From positions 62,001 to 126,000 of the forward strand of contig NZ_BCXD01000001.1 of NCBI RefSeq assembly GCF_001894925.1: DNA of 64,000 bases, given 5' to 3'. The position numbers and the translations under genes were made by a program. Shown in pieces: positions 17,990 through 27,283 of the stretch. Below the pieces are notes generated by a model that made no database searches, was not told the origin of the DNA, and saw only the letters and a list, made by a program, of their open reading frames with translations. The stretch's first letter is position 1. Every line of letters begins with the position of its first letter. This DNA comes from Rhodococcus rhodnii NBRC 100604 (lineage in GTDB: Bacteria > Actinomycetota > Actinomycetes > Mycobacteriales > Mycobacteriaceae).

Positions 17990-18018
17990 TTGATACTGAC
18001 CGAATGTTCGGTTATAAA
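17990..18018 (+). promoter_or_regulatory. paaF promoter with embedded PaaR operator
   Basis: A -35-like TTGATA (17990-17995) and -10-like TATAAA (18013-18018) are separated by exactly 17 bp. The palindrome ACCGAATGTTCGGT (17999-18012) fills the end of that spacer. Repressor binding there would directly exclude RNA polymerase. The paaF start codon is 31 bp beyond the -10 box, with ACAAGGA as ribosome-binding site. Confidence 0.8.
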
Positions 18019-18048
18019 TTGAGTGTGATCCACGACAAGGATGAGCCG

Positions 18049-18825
18049 ATGAGTGAGGTGACTCTCGCTCCGAGTGTCGGAGGCGCCACCGGCGTCTTCG
18101 AGACACTCACCTTCGACGATCTCGGCGACCGCGTCGTCGTCGCACTCGACCGGCCGGCACGACGCAACGCGATCGACGCCGCGATGATCGCCGAGTTGCA
18201 CGAGGTGTGCGCGCGGATCGAGGCTGACCCGAAGCCGCTGCTGCTCACGGGCACCGGCGAGCACTTCGCCGGGGGCGCCGACATCGCAGAGCTCCGGGCC
18301 CGTACCCGAAGCGATGCGCTCGCCGGCATCAACCGCACCCTGTTCGACCGTGTGGCCCGGCTGGCGCTCCCCACCGTCGCCGCGGTGAGTGGCTGGGCGC
18401 TCGGCGGCGGTGCCGAACTCGCCTACGCCTGCGACATCCGTATCGGCACGACGACGGCGCGGTTCGGCAATCCCGAGCCTGGCCTGGGAATTCTCGCCGC
18501 TGCCGGGGCGAACTACCGCCTCCCGAGCCTCGTGGGGACGTCCGTGGCGAAGCAGATGCTGCTCGCCGGCCGAGTCCTCGACGCCGAGACCGCGCTGCAG
18601 CTCGGACTGCTGGCCGAGGTCGTCGAACCGGGCGAGCACATCGACGCCGCCCACGTCGTCGTCGACCGGATCCTTCGGTCGTCGCCGTTGGCGCTGCGCT
18701 TGACCAAGACGATCCTCGACGCTCCCGGCACCCACGCGTTCGCCGACGACATCGCACAGGCCGTGCTCTTCGAGACCGAGGACAAGCACGACCGCATGAC
18801 CGCCTTCCTGGAGAAGAGAGCATGA
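18049..18825 (+). CDS. paaF: Enoyl-CoA hydratase, PaaF type
   Basis: A 258-residue crotonase-superfamily enzyme. The oxyanion-hole segments are HFAGGADIAEL (around 78-88) and SGWALGGGAELAYACDIRI (around 115-133). The glutamate of NPEPGLGILAAAGANYRLPSLVG corresponds to a hydratase catalytic acid. In the Paa pathway PaaF hydrates 2,3-dehydroadipyl-CoA. It is the first gene of the rightward operon. ATG at 18049 is chosen for its position after ACAAGGA; the frame upstream is not protein-like. Its stop overlaps the start of paaH. Confidence 0.87.
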   Translation: MSEVTLAPSVGGATGVFETLTFDDLGDRVVVALDRPARRNAIDAAMIAELHEVCARIEADPKPLLLTGTGEHFAGGADIAELRARTRSDALAGINRTLFDRVARLALPTVAAVSGWALGGGAELAYACDIRIGTTTARFGNPEPGLGILAAAGANYRLPSLVGTSVAKQMLLAGRVLDAETALQLGLLAEVVEPGEHIDAAHVVVDRILRSSPLALRLTKTILDAPGTHAFADDIAQAVLFETEDKHDRMTAFLEKRA

Positions 18826-19673
18826 CCGACACCCAGTACCCCGCCCGCGTCGCCGTGATCGGCGGTGGACGCATGGGCGCCGGAATCGCGCAGGTGTTCG
18901 CGACCATCGGCAGCCGCATCGAGATCGCCGAATCGGGCGACCGCGAGGCCGCCACGAACCGCGTCGCGACCGGTCTGCGCCGCGCCGCCGAACGAGGCAA
19001 GCTCGAGGACGCCTCGCCCGAGGACGTGCTCGCCCGCGTCAGCACGGTCGCGTCGCCCGCCGATATCGATGCGGAGACCGACCTGGTCGTCGAAGCCGTG
19101 CCCGAGGACGCACGCCTCAAGATCGACGTCCTGACGCAGGCGGAGAAGGTCGTCGCACCGACCGCGGTGCTCGCGAGCAACACCAGTTCGTTGTCGATCG
19201 CCGAACTCGGTTCGGTTCTCGTCGACCCGAGCAGATTCCTCGGGATGCACTTCTTCAATCCGGTTCCCGTCTCCGAACTCGTCGAGATCGTCACGACGCC
19301 GGTGACGTCGAGCGACGTCGCCGATCGCGCCATCGCATGGGTTCACCTGCTCGGCAAGGTCGAGGTCGTCGTCCGCGACTCCCCCGGGTTCGCCACCAGC
19401 CGCCTCGGGGTCGCACTCGGTATCGAGGCGATCCGGATGCTCGAGGAGGGTGTCGCCGACGCCGCCTCGATCGACCGTGCGATGGAGCTCGGCTACCGGC
19501 ACCCGATGGGACCGCTGCGCTCGACGGACCTCGTCGGTCTCGACGTGCGGCTGGCGATCGCCGACCATCTCGCCGCGACTCTCGGACCCCGCTTCGCACC
19601 ACCACAACTGCTGCGCGACAAGGTCGCACGCGGCGAGCTCGGCCGCAAGAGCGGCCGGGGATTCCACGACTGA
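18822..19673 (+). CDS. paaH: 3-hydroxyacyl-CoA dehydrogenase, PaaH type
   Basis: A 283-residue NAD-dependent 3-hydroxyacyl-CoA dehydrogenase. The Rossmann motif VIGGGRMGAGIAQVFA is near residue 12. SNTSSLSIAELG and the GMHFFNPVPVSELVEIV block carry the catalytic histidine, and PGFATSRLGVALGIEAIRMLEEGVA starts the C-terminal domain. It oxidises 3-hydroxyadipyl-CoA in phenylacetate breakdown. The ATG overlaps the paaF stop codon by four bases. Length is typical of single-domain family members. Confidence 0.92.
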   Translation: MTDTQYPARVAVIGGGRMGAGIAQVFATIGSRIEIAESGDREAATNRVATGLRRAAERGKLEDASPEDVLARVSTVASPADIDAETDLVVEAVPEDARLKIDVLTQAEKVVAPTAVLASNTSSLSIAELGSVLVDPSRFLGMHFFNPVPVSELVEIVTTPVTSSDVADRAIAWVHLLGKVEVVVRDSPGFATSRLGVALGIEAIRMLEEGVADAASIDRAMELGYRHPMGPLRSTDLVGLDVRLAIADHLAATLGPRFAPPQLLRDKVARGELGRKSGRGFHD

Positions 19674-19699
19674 ACGACTCCGGACTCGGGAGGAACACG

Positions 19700-20497
19700 A
19701 TGACCACACAGCTCACCCACCCCGTGGCGGTGGAGATCACCGACGGACTGGTGACCGTGACGCTCGCACGTGCGGACGCGTCCAACGCCCTCGACGTCGC
19801 GACCAAGACCGCGCTGGCGGCCGCGATCGATCGGGTCGGCACCGACCCGGACGTCCGTGCCGTTCTGCTCGCCGCCGACGGCAGGCACTTCTGCGTGGGC
19901 CAGGATCTCGGCGAACACGTCGAGGGACTGCGCGCCGACCCGTCGACGGCGATGTCGACGGTGGGCGAGCACTACAACCCGCTGATCAGCGCCCTCGCCG
20001 CCGTGGCGGTCCCGGTCGTCGTCGCGATCCACGGCGCGTGTGTGGGCGCGGGGCTCGGACTCGCCCTCGCCGGCGACATTCGCGTCGCCGGTGAGTCGTC
20101 GACCTTCTCGACCGCCTTCACCGGCATCGGGCTCGCGAGCGACTCCGGGCTCAGCCACACCCTCGTCGGCGCCGTGGGCGCGAGCCGGGCCGCGGGCCTG
20201 ATGCTGCTCGGCGACCGCTTCGGCGCCGCCGACGCCTTCGAGTGGGGCCTGGTCCACCGCGTCGTCCCGGACGACACCGTGGACGAGACCGCGCGCACCC
20301 TCGCGGAGCGCCTCGCGCACGGCCCCACCGCCGCCTACGAACAGGTGAAAGCACTCCTGGGGGCCACCACTCCCGGGCTGCCCGACGCTCTCGAACGTGA
20401 GCGCACGGCGCAGGAACTGCTCGGTGCCAGCGCCGATCACACCACCGCGGTCGAGGCGTTCCTCACCAAGGACCGTCCCACCTTCGTGGGGCATTGA
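19700..20497 (+). CDS. paaG: PaaG, 1,2-epoxyphenylacetyl-CoA isomerase
   Basis: A 265-residue crotonase-fold protein. [15 protein letters not shown] (around 61-75) and [23 protein letters not shown] (around 112-134) form the oxyanion hole. [25 protein letters not shown] has an aspartate where PaaG isomerases carry the catalytic acid. PaaG converts the ring-epoxide to the oxepin form before PaaZ opens it. GGGAGGA lies 6 bases before the ATG. The stop codon is the start of a tandem repeat. Confidence 0.88.
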   Translation: MTTQLTHPVAVEITDGLVTVTLARADASNALDVATKTALAAAIDRVGTDPDVRAVLLAADGRHFCVGQDLGEHVEGLRADPSTAMSTVGEHYNPLISALAAVAVPVVVAIHGACVGAGLGLALAGDIRVAGESSTFSTAFTGIGLASDSGLSHTLVGAVGASRAAGLMLLGDRFGAADAFEWGLVHRVVPDDTVDETARTLAERLAHGPTAAYEQVKALLGATTPGLPDALERERTAQELLGASADHTTAVEAFLTKDRPTFVGH

Positions 20498-20574
20498 CCT
20501 CTCGTGGGGCATTGCTTTCGTGGGCATTGCTTTCGTGGGCATTGCTTTCGGGGGCATTGCTTTCGGGGGCATTG
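20483..20574 (+). repeat. Six degenerate 15-18-bp tandem repeats starting at the paaG stop
   Basis: Units of the form CTTTCGTGGGCATTG recur six times, with periods of 18, 16, 15, 15 and 15 bp. The first copy contains the last paaG codons and TGA; the last two read CGGGGG for CGTGGG. The array sits in the paaG-paaA spacer and could influence transcript processing or be neutral slippage. Confidence 0.9.
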
Positions 20575-20621
20575 ATCGGCCCGGCGTCCTGCTTCCGTCT
20601 TCTCCACCGAATCGAGGTCAC

Positions 20622-21596
20622 ATGACAACGGCGACACCGTCGGGCGACCCACTGGCCGCCGACGCATCCGCACTGCAACAGCATTTCGACGACACCATCG
20701 CGAGCGATCAGCGGATCGAACCTCGCGACTGGATGCCCGACGGCTACCGCAAGACGCTGATCCGGCAGATCGCGCAGCACGCGCACTCCGAGATCATCGG
20801 CATGCAGCCCGAGGGCAACTGGATCACGCGCGCGCCGTCGTTGCGCCGCAAGTCGATTCTGCTCGCCAAGGTGCAGGATGAGGCGGGACACGGCCTCTAT
20901 CTGTACTCGGCCGCCGAGACTCTCGGCGCGGACCGAGCCGATCTCACGGATCAGCTGATCTCGGGGAAACAGAAGTACTCGTCCATCTTCAACTACCCGA
21001 GCCTCACGTTCGCCGACGTCGGCGTCATCGGATGGCTCGTGGACGGCGCGGCGATCTGCAATCAGGTCCCGCTGTGCCGCAGCAGCTTCGGCCCGTACGG
21101 CCGGGCCATGATCCGGGTCTGCAAGGAAGAGTCCTTCCATCAGCGGCAGGGCTACGAGCTGCTCATGTCGATGATGCGCGGCACCCAGGCACAACGAGAC
21201 ATGGTGCAGGAGGCCGTCGACCGCTGGTGGTGGCCCGCTCTCATGATGTTCGGGCCGCCCGACGACCGGTCACCGAACACGGAACAGTCGATGCAGTGGA
21301 AGATCAAGCGCCACACCAACGACGAACTTCGTCAGCGCTTCGTCGACATGAGCGTTCCGCAGGCGAAAGCACTCGGCGTGACGTTCCCCGACCCAGCGCT
21401 CGTGTGGAACGCCGAGCGCGGTCACCACGACTTCGACGAACCCGACTGGAGCGAGTTCATGGCGGTGATCGGGGGCAACGGTGCGTGCAATGTCGAGCGC
21501 GTCGCGAATCGCCGTGCAGCACACGAGGAGGGCGAATGGGTCCGAGCGGCCGCAGTCGCCTTCGCGAACCGGCAACGAGAGGAAGCGCAGTCGTGA
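20622..21596 (+). CDS. paaA: PaaA, catalytic subunit of phenylacetyl-CoA 1,2-epoxidase
   Basis: A 324-residue ferritin-like diiron oxygenase subunit. Helical iron-ligand segments are visible: [41 protein letters not shown] and [16 protein letters not shown], with Glu and E-x-x-H pairs. PaaA with PaaB, PaaC and reductase PaaE epoxidises the aromatic ring of phenylacetyl-CoA. ATG at 20622 has GAGG upstream. The frame reads open through the tandem repeat before it, but that stretch is not conserved-looking. Length is normal for PaaA (about 310-330). Confidence 0.96.
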   Translation: MTTATPSGDPLAADASALQQHFDDTIASDQRIEPRDWMPDGYRKTLIRQIAQHAHSEIIGMQPEGNWITRAPSLRRKSILLAKVQDEAGHGLYLYSAAETLGADRADLTDQLISGKQKYSSIFNYPSLTFADVGVIGWLVDGAAICNQVPLCRSSFGPYGRAMIRVCKEESFHQRQGYELLMSMMRGTQAQRDMVQEAVDRWWWPALMMFGPPDDRSPNTEQSMQWKIKRHTNDELRQRFVDMSVPQAKALGVTFPDPALVWNAERGHHDFDEPDWSEFMAVIGGNGACNVERVANRRAAHEEGEWVRAAAVAFANRQREEAQS

Positions 21597-21913
21597 ACAC
21601 CCCCGAGAACACCACGGAGACCGCTCCCGTGAAAGCCCAGTGGCCGCTGTACGAGGTCTTCGTCCGCGGCAAGCGGGGCCTCAACCACGTCCACGTCGGA
21701 TCCCTGCACGCCCCCGACGACGACATGGCGCTGCGTCACGCGCGTGACGTCTACACGCGTCGCAACGAGGGCGTGAGCATCTGGGTGGTGCGGGCGGCGG
21801 ACATCACCGCGTCGAGCCCGGCGGAGAAGGACCCCTTCTTCGCGCCGAGCGGCGACAAGGTCTACCGTCATCCGACTTTCTACGACATCCCCGACACCAT
21901 TCCCCACATGTGA
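21593..21913 (+). CDS. paaB: PaaB, epoxidase small subunit
   Basis: A 106-residue protein with the PaaB pattern [52 protein letters not shown] and the C-terminal PFF...[10 protein letters not shown] block. PaaB bridges PaaAC heterodimers in the epoxidase complex. The GTG start overlaps the paaA stop as GTGA and ensures coupled translation. Length fits the family (about 95-110). Confidence 0.95.
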   Translation: MNTPENTTETAPVKAQWPLYEVFVRGKRGLNHVHVGSLHAPDDDMALRHARDVYTRRNEGVSIWVVRAADITASSPAEKDPFFAPSGDKVYRHPTFYDIPDTIPHM

Positions 21914-21922
21914 GGCTCTGCG

Positions 21923-22840
21923 ATGACCGACCACGACAATCCCCACGGCGCGCTGCTGGACGAGGAAGCCCACGGGCAGTGGGCGTTCGGCACCATCTTC
22001 GACGATCCGCTCGCCGGCGTCGACACCACGGTCCCGCACGACGTCGACCTGCCGGCCCTGGCACGGTACTGCATCGCGCTCGGTGACGACGCCCTGATCT
22101 CGGCGCATCGGCTGTCCGAATGGTGCTCGCGCGCACCGGAGCTCGAAGAAGAGATGGCGCTGGCCAACATGGGGCTCGACCTGCTCGGACAGGCGCGGCT
22201 CCTGCTCGCCCGCGCGGCCGCCGCGGATCCCGGTGTCGTGCCGGCCGTCTCCGAGACGTCGCCCGCCCCGGCCGAGGACGCACTGGCGTTCTTCCGGTCC
22301 GAGACGCAGTTCCGCTGCGTCCGGCTGTGCGAACTCGACAACGGCGACTTCGCGCGGACGATCGCACGCTGCCTGGTGCTGTCGACGTGGCGGCTCGCGG
22401 TGTTCGCGGAACTGCGGACCTCCCGGGATCCCGTTCTCGCCGCTGTCGCCGCCAAGAGTGTCAAGGAGCTGACATATCACCGCGACTACGCCGCACGGTG
22501 GGTCGTGGTGCTCGGCTGCGGAACGGACGAGTCGCGTCGCCGGATGGCCGACGGCTTCCGGTTCGTGTGGCCGTTCGTCGACGAACTGTTCACGCCCACG
22601 ACCGACGAGCTCGCACTCGCCGACGCCGGAGTCGGCGTCGACCCCGCCACCGTGCGTCCCGAGTTCGATTCGGTGCTGGGGCGCGTACTGCACGCGGCCG
22701 AGCTCGAGCTGTGCGAGACCGCGTCGATCGGCACCGTCGGCGGCCGCGGCGGTCGCTCCGGCATCCACACCGAATCGCTCGGACGTCTGCTCGCCGAGAT
22801 GCAGTCGATCGCGCGAGCACACCCGGAGGGGACGTGGTGA
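21923..22840 (+). CDS. paaC: PaaC, structural subunit of the epoxidase
   Basis: A 305-residue ferritin-like protein that pairs with PaaA but lacks catalytic iron. Typical segments are LGDDALISAHRLSEWCSRAPELEEEMALANMGLDLLGQARLLL and KSVKELTYHRDYAARWVVVLGCG. It begins 9 bp after paaB and ends overlapping the likely GTG of paaD. Length is above E. coli PaaC (248), with a longer C-terminal region. Confidence 0.93.
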   Translation: MTDHDNPHGALLDEEAHGQWAFGTIFDDPLAGVDTTVPHDVDLPALARYCIALGDDALISAHRLSEWCSRAPELEEEMALANMGLDLLGQARLLLARAAAADPGVVPAVSETSPAPAEDALAFFRSETQFRCVRLCELDNGDFARTIARCLVLSTWRLAVFAELRTSRDPVLAAVAAKSVKELTYHRDYAARWVVVLGCGTDESRRRMADGFRFVWPFVDELFTPTTDELALADAGVGVDPATVRPEFDSVLGRVLHAAELELCETASIGTVGGRGGRSGIHTESLGRLLAEMQSIARAHPEGTW

Positions 22841-23349
22841 CGATGATCTCGCCCACCCGGACCGACGCGCGAACACTCGTCGACGCCGTCCTCGACCCCG
22901 AGATGCCGATGCTGACCCTTGCCGATCTGGGTGTCGTGCGCGACGTCGACGTCGACGACGAGGCCGTCGTCGTGACCATCACGCCCACCTACTCCGGCTG
23001 CCCCGCCCTCGCGACGATGCGCGACGACATCACGCGCGTGCTCACCGAGGGCGGCTACCGCGACGTTCGCGTAGACACGTCGCTGACACCGGCGTGGAGC
23101 AGCGACTGGATCACCGAGACGGGACTGCGCAAACTCCACGAGGCCGGCTACTCGGCGCCGGGACCCGTGCCACGCCCGTCCGCCGGCCCCGTACCGCTGA
23201 CCCTGACCGTCCGTCCGCGAGCGGTGGCATGCCCCCGCTGCGGTTCGACGCAGACCCGCCTGGTCTCGGAGTTCGGGGCCACGCTCTGCAAAGCCCACTA
23301 CACGTGCAGCTCGTGCCTCGAGCCGTTCGACCACGTGAAGGAGATCTGA
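22837..23349 (+). CDS. paaD: PaaD, Fe-S assembly-type accessory protein
   Basis: A 170-residue protein with an N-terminal MIP18/DUF59-like domain (DAVLDPEMPMLTLADLGVVRDV, ITPTYSGCPAL). The C-terminal zinc/iron-binding motif is CPRCGSTQTRLVSEFGATLCKAHYTCSSC. PaaD is needed for a functional epoxidase, probably in maturation of the PaaE Fe-S centre. GTG at 22837 is chosen because it overlaps the paaC stop as GTGA and has GGAGGG 6 bases upstream; an ATG two codons later is an alternative. Confidence 0.92.
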   Translation: MTMISPTRTDARTLVDAVLDPEMPMLTLADLGVVRDVDVDDEAVVVTITPTYSGCPALATMRDDITRVLTEGGYRDVRVDTSLTPAWSSDWITETGLRKLHEAGYSAPGPVPRPSAGPVPLTLTVRPRAVACPRCGSTQTRLVSEFGATLCKAHYTCSSCLEPFDHVKEI

Positions 23350-23350
23350 C

Positions 23351-24442
23351 ATGACCACCGTCGAGAAGACCCGGACTCGGCAGCTGTCGCGCGAGTTCCA
23401 CACGCTCACGGTCGCCGACGTCGAGCAGTTGTGCGACGACGCCGTCGCGGTCACGTTCGACGTTCCCGCGGAGCTCACCGCGGATTTCGAATTTCTCCCC
23501 GGACAGTCGCTGACACTGCGGCGCACCGTCGACGGGGTCGAGCACCGGCGGACGTACTCGATCTGCTCGCCCGTCGGCGCACCGCCTCGTGTCGGCGTCC
23601 GGCAGGTGCCAGGCGGGGTGCTGTCGACGTGGCTCGTCGAGGAACTCCGGACCGGTGACACCGTGGACGCCGCACCGCCCGGCGGCACGTTCGCAGCGGA
23701 TCCCACCGCGTCGGGGGTGCATCTGCTCGTCGCCGCCGGCTCCGGCATCACGCCGATCCTGTCGATTGCGGGTTCACTTCTCGCCGAGTCGGATTCGACC
23801 GTCATCCTGCTGTACGGCAACCGCCGAACGCGATCGGTGATGTTCGCCGAGGAGATCGCAGATCTCAAGGACCGCTACGGCACTCGCTTCGAGGTGATTC
23901 ACGTCCTCTCGCGCGAACCTCGCGACGTCGAACTGTTCAGCGGCCGCCTCGACGCCGACCGGCTCCGCGACATCCTCCACGCCGTCGTCCCCGTGAGCAG
24001 CATCGACGACGTGTGGCTGTGCGGACCCTTCGGGATGATCAGCGACGCGAAGAAGGTCCTCGGTGCCGCCGGCGTCGCCACGAGCGCGATCCACCACGAA
24101 CTGTTCTACGTCGAGGACACGGCACCGATCCGCGACATCGTCCGTGAGCCCGGCACCGAAGGCCCTGTCAGCGAGATCACGATCGTTCTCGACGGACGCA
24201 CCACCACCGATCCGCTGCCGCGCGATCAGGCGGTGCTCGACTCCGCCGAGTCGGTCCGCTCGGACCTGCCGTTCGCCTGCAAGGGAGGGGTGTGCGGCAC
24301 GTGCCGCGCGAAGGTCACCGCGGGCACGGTCGACATGCTCCGCAATTTCGCACTGGAGGACGACGAGGTGGCGGACGGGTTCGTGCTCACCTGCCAGACG
24401 CTGCCCACCAGTGACGCCGTCACCATCGACTTCGACGCGTGA
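23351..24442 (+). CDS. paaE: PaaE, NADPH-dependent reductase of the epoxidase
   Basis: A 363-residue flavin and 2Fe-2S reductase. The FAD-binding domain (about 20-125) has RRTYSICS, and the NAD(P)-binding domain has VAAGSGITPILSIAG and LYGNRRTRSVMF. The C-terminal plant-type ferredoxin domain has CKGGVCGTCRA plus a distal cysteine in LTCQT, giving four iron ligands. It passes electrons to PaaA. The start codon follows the paaD stop by one base. Confidence 0.96.
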   Translation: MTTVEKTRTRQLSREFHTLTVADVEQLCDDAVAVTFDVPAELTADFEFLPGQSLTLRRTVDGVEHRRTYSICSPVGAPPRVGVRQVPGGVLSTWLVEELRTGDTVDAAPPGGTFAADPTASGVHLLVAAGSGITPILSIAGSLLAESDSTVILLYGNRRTRSVMFAEEIADLKDRYGTRFEVIHVLSREPRDVELFSGRLDADRLRDILHAVVPVSSIDDVWLCGPFGMISDAKKVLGAAGVATSAIHHELFYVEDTAPIRDIVREPGTEGPVSEITIVLDGRTTTDPLPRDQAVLDSAESVRSDLPFACKGGVCGTCRAKVTAGTVDMLRNFALEDDEVADGFVLTCQTLPTSDAVTIDFDA

Positions 24443-24523
24443 CCCGACGCGATGCTCCCGCCGAGTCCCGGCTCTCCCGAACCCCCAGCGCCAGCCCCTG
24501 AAGCAGCACGAGGAGTAACCCCC

Positions 24524-25828
24524 ATGACCACGGTGCAGGACCGCCCCACCATCGGGGCGATCGAACACGCGTCCCGCGACGAGATCTCCGCCCTCCAACT
24601 CGACCGGTTGCGATGGTCGCTGCAGCACGCCTACGACAACGTCCCGCACTACCGTGCGTCGTTCGACGCCGTAGGCGTGCACCCGTCGGATCTCCGCGAT
24701 CTCGCCGACCTCGCGAAGTTCCCCTTCACTGCGAAAGCCGATCTGCGAGCGAACTACCCGTACGGAATGTTCGCCGTGCCACACGAGAAGATCTCACGTA
24801 TCCACGCGTCGTCCGGAACGACGGGCCGACCGACCGTCGTGGGTTACACCACGCGCGACCTCGACCACTGGGCTGACCTCGTGGCCCGCAGCCTGTACGC
24901 CGCTGGGGTGCGCGCGGGCGACAAGGTCCACGTGGCCTACGGATACGGACTGTTCACCGGTGGCCTCGGCGCGCACTACGGAGCAGAACGCCTCGGCGCG
25001 ACGGTGATTCCGATGTCGGGCGGCATGACCGACCGGCAGGTCCAGCTGATCGAGGACTTTCGACCCGACGCGATCATGGTCACGCCGTCCTACATGCTCA
25101 CCCTCGTCGATGCGATGGTCGCGAAGGGCATCGACCCTGCGGCCACGTCGTTGCGCACCGGAGTGTTCGGTGCAGAGCCGTGGACCGAGCAGATGCGCGT
25201 GGAGATCGAGCAGCAACTCGCGATCGACGCCGTCGACATCTACGGACTCTCCGAAGTCATGGGCCCGGGTGTCGCGATGGAATGCATCGAGACGAAGGAC
25301 GGACTTCACATCTGGGAGGACCACTTCTACCCCGAGATCGTCGATCCCGTGACCGGTGACGTACTTCCCGACGGAGAAGAGGGCGAACTAGTGTTCACCT
25401 CGCTCACGAAGGAGGCGTTCCCCATCGTGCGGTACCGCACGCGGGATCTGACGCGACTGCTTCCCGGAACCGCGCGCACCATGCGGCGGATGCAGAAGAT
25501 CACCGGCCGCACCGACGACATGATCATTCTTCGCGGCGTCAATCTCTTCCCCACTCAGATCGAAGAGCTCATCCTCACGATTCCGGCGCTCGCGCCGCAG
25601 TTCCAGTGCGTTCTCGCTCGACCAGGACGTATGGACACACTCACGGTGCGCGTGGAAGCGCGTGGCGAGGCCACCAACGAGGACCACGCCGCCGCCGCCG
25701 CGTCGCTGCAGAAGCTCGTGAAGAACCGGATCGGCGTCACCATCGCTGTCGAGGTTCTCGAACCGACCTCGCTCGAACGCTCGATCGGAAAAGCGCGGCG
25801 CCTCATCGACAATCGGCCTACCGGCTGA
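24524..25828 (+). CDS. paaK: PaaK, phenylacetate-CoA ligase
   Basis: A 434-residue adenylate-forming enzyme that activates phenylacetate to phenylacetyl-CoA, the pathway entry step. The ATP-binding loop is IHASSGTTGRPTVVGYT (around 95-111). The core motif YGLSEVMGPGVAMEC and the late GRTDDMIILRGVNLFPTQIEE block follow, then a C-terminal lysine in SIGKARRL. ATG at 24524 follows AGGAG. The spacer after paaE is 81 bp, so a weak separate promoter is possible. It ends 20 bp before the convergent HNH gene. Confidence 0.95.
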   Translation: MTTVQDRPTIGAIEHASRDEISALQLDRLRWSLQHAYDNVPHYRASFDAVGVHPSDLRDLADLAKFPFTAKADLRANYPYGMFAVPHEKISRIHASSGTTGRPTVVGYTTRDLDHWADLVARSLYAAGVRAGDKVHVAYGYGLFTGGLGAHYGAERLGATVIPMSGGMTDRQVQLIEDFRPDAIMVTPSYMLTLVDAMVAKGIDPAATSLRTGVFGAEPWTEQMRVEIEQQLAIDAVDIYGLSEVMGPGVAMECIETKDGLHIWEDHFYPEIVDPVTGDVLPDGEEGELVFTSLTKEAFPIVRYRTRDLTRLLPGTARTMRRMQKITGRTDDMIILRGVNLFPTQIEELILTIPALAPQFQCVLARPGRMDTLTVRVEARGEATNEDHAAAAASLQKLVKNRIGVTIAVEVLEPTSLERSIGKARRLIDNRPTG

Positions 25829-25848
25829 GGGAATCCCGAATACGCCGA

Positions 25849-27138
25849 TCAGGCTCCGGTTGCCCAGAAGGCGGGTGAGTCGGGTTCGGTGTCGTGGACC
25901 TTCCCGTCGGGCATGGTCCAGCGCAGCAGCCCGTCGCCGAGTTGCTGTACGGCCATGCGGCCCTGGGTTTTCCAGCGATGATGGCGTCGACACAGGCAGG
26001 CGAGGTTCGCTTCCTCCGTCCTGCCGCCCTTCTCGGGATGCTCGTGGTCGAACGGGATCGTGTGGTCGATATCGCACGACGATGCCGGGACCGGGCAGTG
26101 CGGGAAGCGGCACACCCCGTCACGCGCCCGGATCCGGTCCGCCAGCGAGTGCGGGATGCGATACCGCAACGCCGCGACGTCCGGTGCCGGCTCGACCGGA
26201 TCGACCGCGCTGACGTGGATACGCTGCGTCGCCGAGTGCGCGATCGCTGCACGTACAGTCTCGGGATCGAGCGGACCCACACCCGGCAAGAACCCGACCA
26301 GCACCGAACCGTCCGAGCCGGTACCAGCAGTGAATCCACCACCGAACGATCCGTCGCTCACGACGATCTGCACCAACGGGCCACGCTTGCCCGCAGCCGG
26401 AACAGCGGTCGCACAGTCGTCGCGTCCACAGCCGCACGTGAGCCGCCCACTGCCGTCCGCGAGAGCAACCAACGCATCGGCATGACGCTGACTCATGGTT
26501 CTCTCGTCACCGGCGCACACGTCGCCGATCGCCATCTCCTTCAGCCGGTTCCAGACCGTGGCCACATCCAGTGACGGCAGCTCACCCGAGAGGAACGCCA
26601 TCCCGTCGTCGCACTGCTTGACCGAGATGTACCGCTCTTCCTTCGCGCGCGCCGAGCGTTCGGCGAACCCGTCGCGGTCGTAGCGCGCCACCAAACGCCG
26701 GAGTCGCCCGCTCAAGCGTGCCGGTGGCAACCTGTCGATCGGACCCCGCGCGAACAACGCAGCCTCCACGATCCGGGCCTTCTCGTCCGACAGATTCTGC
26801 AGGAGGTGATGGATCGTGCGGACCTGCGCCAGATCCAGCTCACCCACCGAGAACGCGGTATTCGTGAGCGGCAGCCGGGTATCGAGGTCCTCGCACAGCG
26901 TGATCGCGAACCACACCCGCCCCTCGCTCATCCCCAACGCCAGCGCAACCTCGTTCGCTGCCGACTCACCAGGAATCACCGCCGGACCGTTCGCTTCCGC
27001 CGCCACGCGTGCCGCGTGGAACCCGCCGATCACACGGATCTGCCGATACTCCGCACACGCCAGCACGCGTTTGGACTCGACCAGTCCCCATGTCTCTACC
27101 AGCTCGTTTCCCGAGCCGCCCCCACCCGAATCGAACAT
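25849..27138 (-). CDS. DUF222 / 13E12-repeat-family protein with HNH nuclease domain
   Basis: A 429-residue protein with the two-part layout of the actinobacterial 13E12/REP family. A DUF222 helical region (about 30-290; ELDLAQVRTIHHLL, RLRRLVARYD) is followed by an HNH endonuclease motif: CRFPHCPVPASSCDIDHTIPF and later ANLACLCRRHHRWKTQG. Such genes are often multicopy and linked to repeated DNA, but their biological role is unknown. ATG at 27138 is followed by a Gly/Ser-rich start. It converges with paaK and marks the left edge of the accessory region. Confidence 0.85.
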   Translation of the reverse strand: MFDSGGGGSGNELVETWGLVESKRVLACAEYRQIRVIGGFHAARVAAEANGPAVIPGESAANEVALALGMSEGRVWFAITLCEDLDTRLPLTNTAFSVGELDLAQVRTIHHLLQNLSDEKARIVEAALFARGPIDRLPPARLSGRLRRLVARYDRDGFAERSARAKEERYISVKQCDDGMAFLSGELPSLDVATVWNRLKEMAIGDVCAGDERTMSQRHADALVALADGSGRLTCGCGRDDCATAVPAAGKRGPLVQIVVSDGSFGGGFTAGTGSDGSVLVGFLPGVGPLDPETVRAAIAHSATQRIHVSAVDPVEPAPDVAALRYRIPHSLADRIRARDGVCRFPHCPVPASSCDIDHTIPFDHEHPEKGGRTEEANLACLCRRHHRWKTQGRMAVQQLGDGLLRWTMPDGKVHDTEPDSPAFWATGA

Positions 27139-27283
27139 GAGTACGACACTACAACCACCCACCGACAACGACGCTCGACCCGGATCGACGAGGTCGAGGC
27201 CTTCCGCACCACAACGAGATGCGCTACCGTTCCGTCCCGGTACATCGGGTCCGCGGCGTTCGTGCCGCGGCGTCCAGCACCCG

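Noticed and set aside
20397-20621. N-terminal extension of PaaA through the IAFVG-type repeats
   Set aside because: A good ribosome site and family-like start occur at 20622; the repeats derive from duplication of the paaG 3' end.
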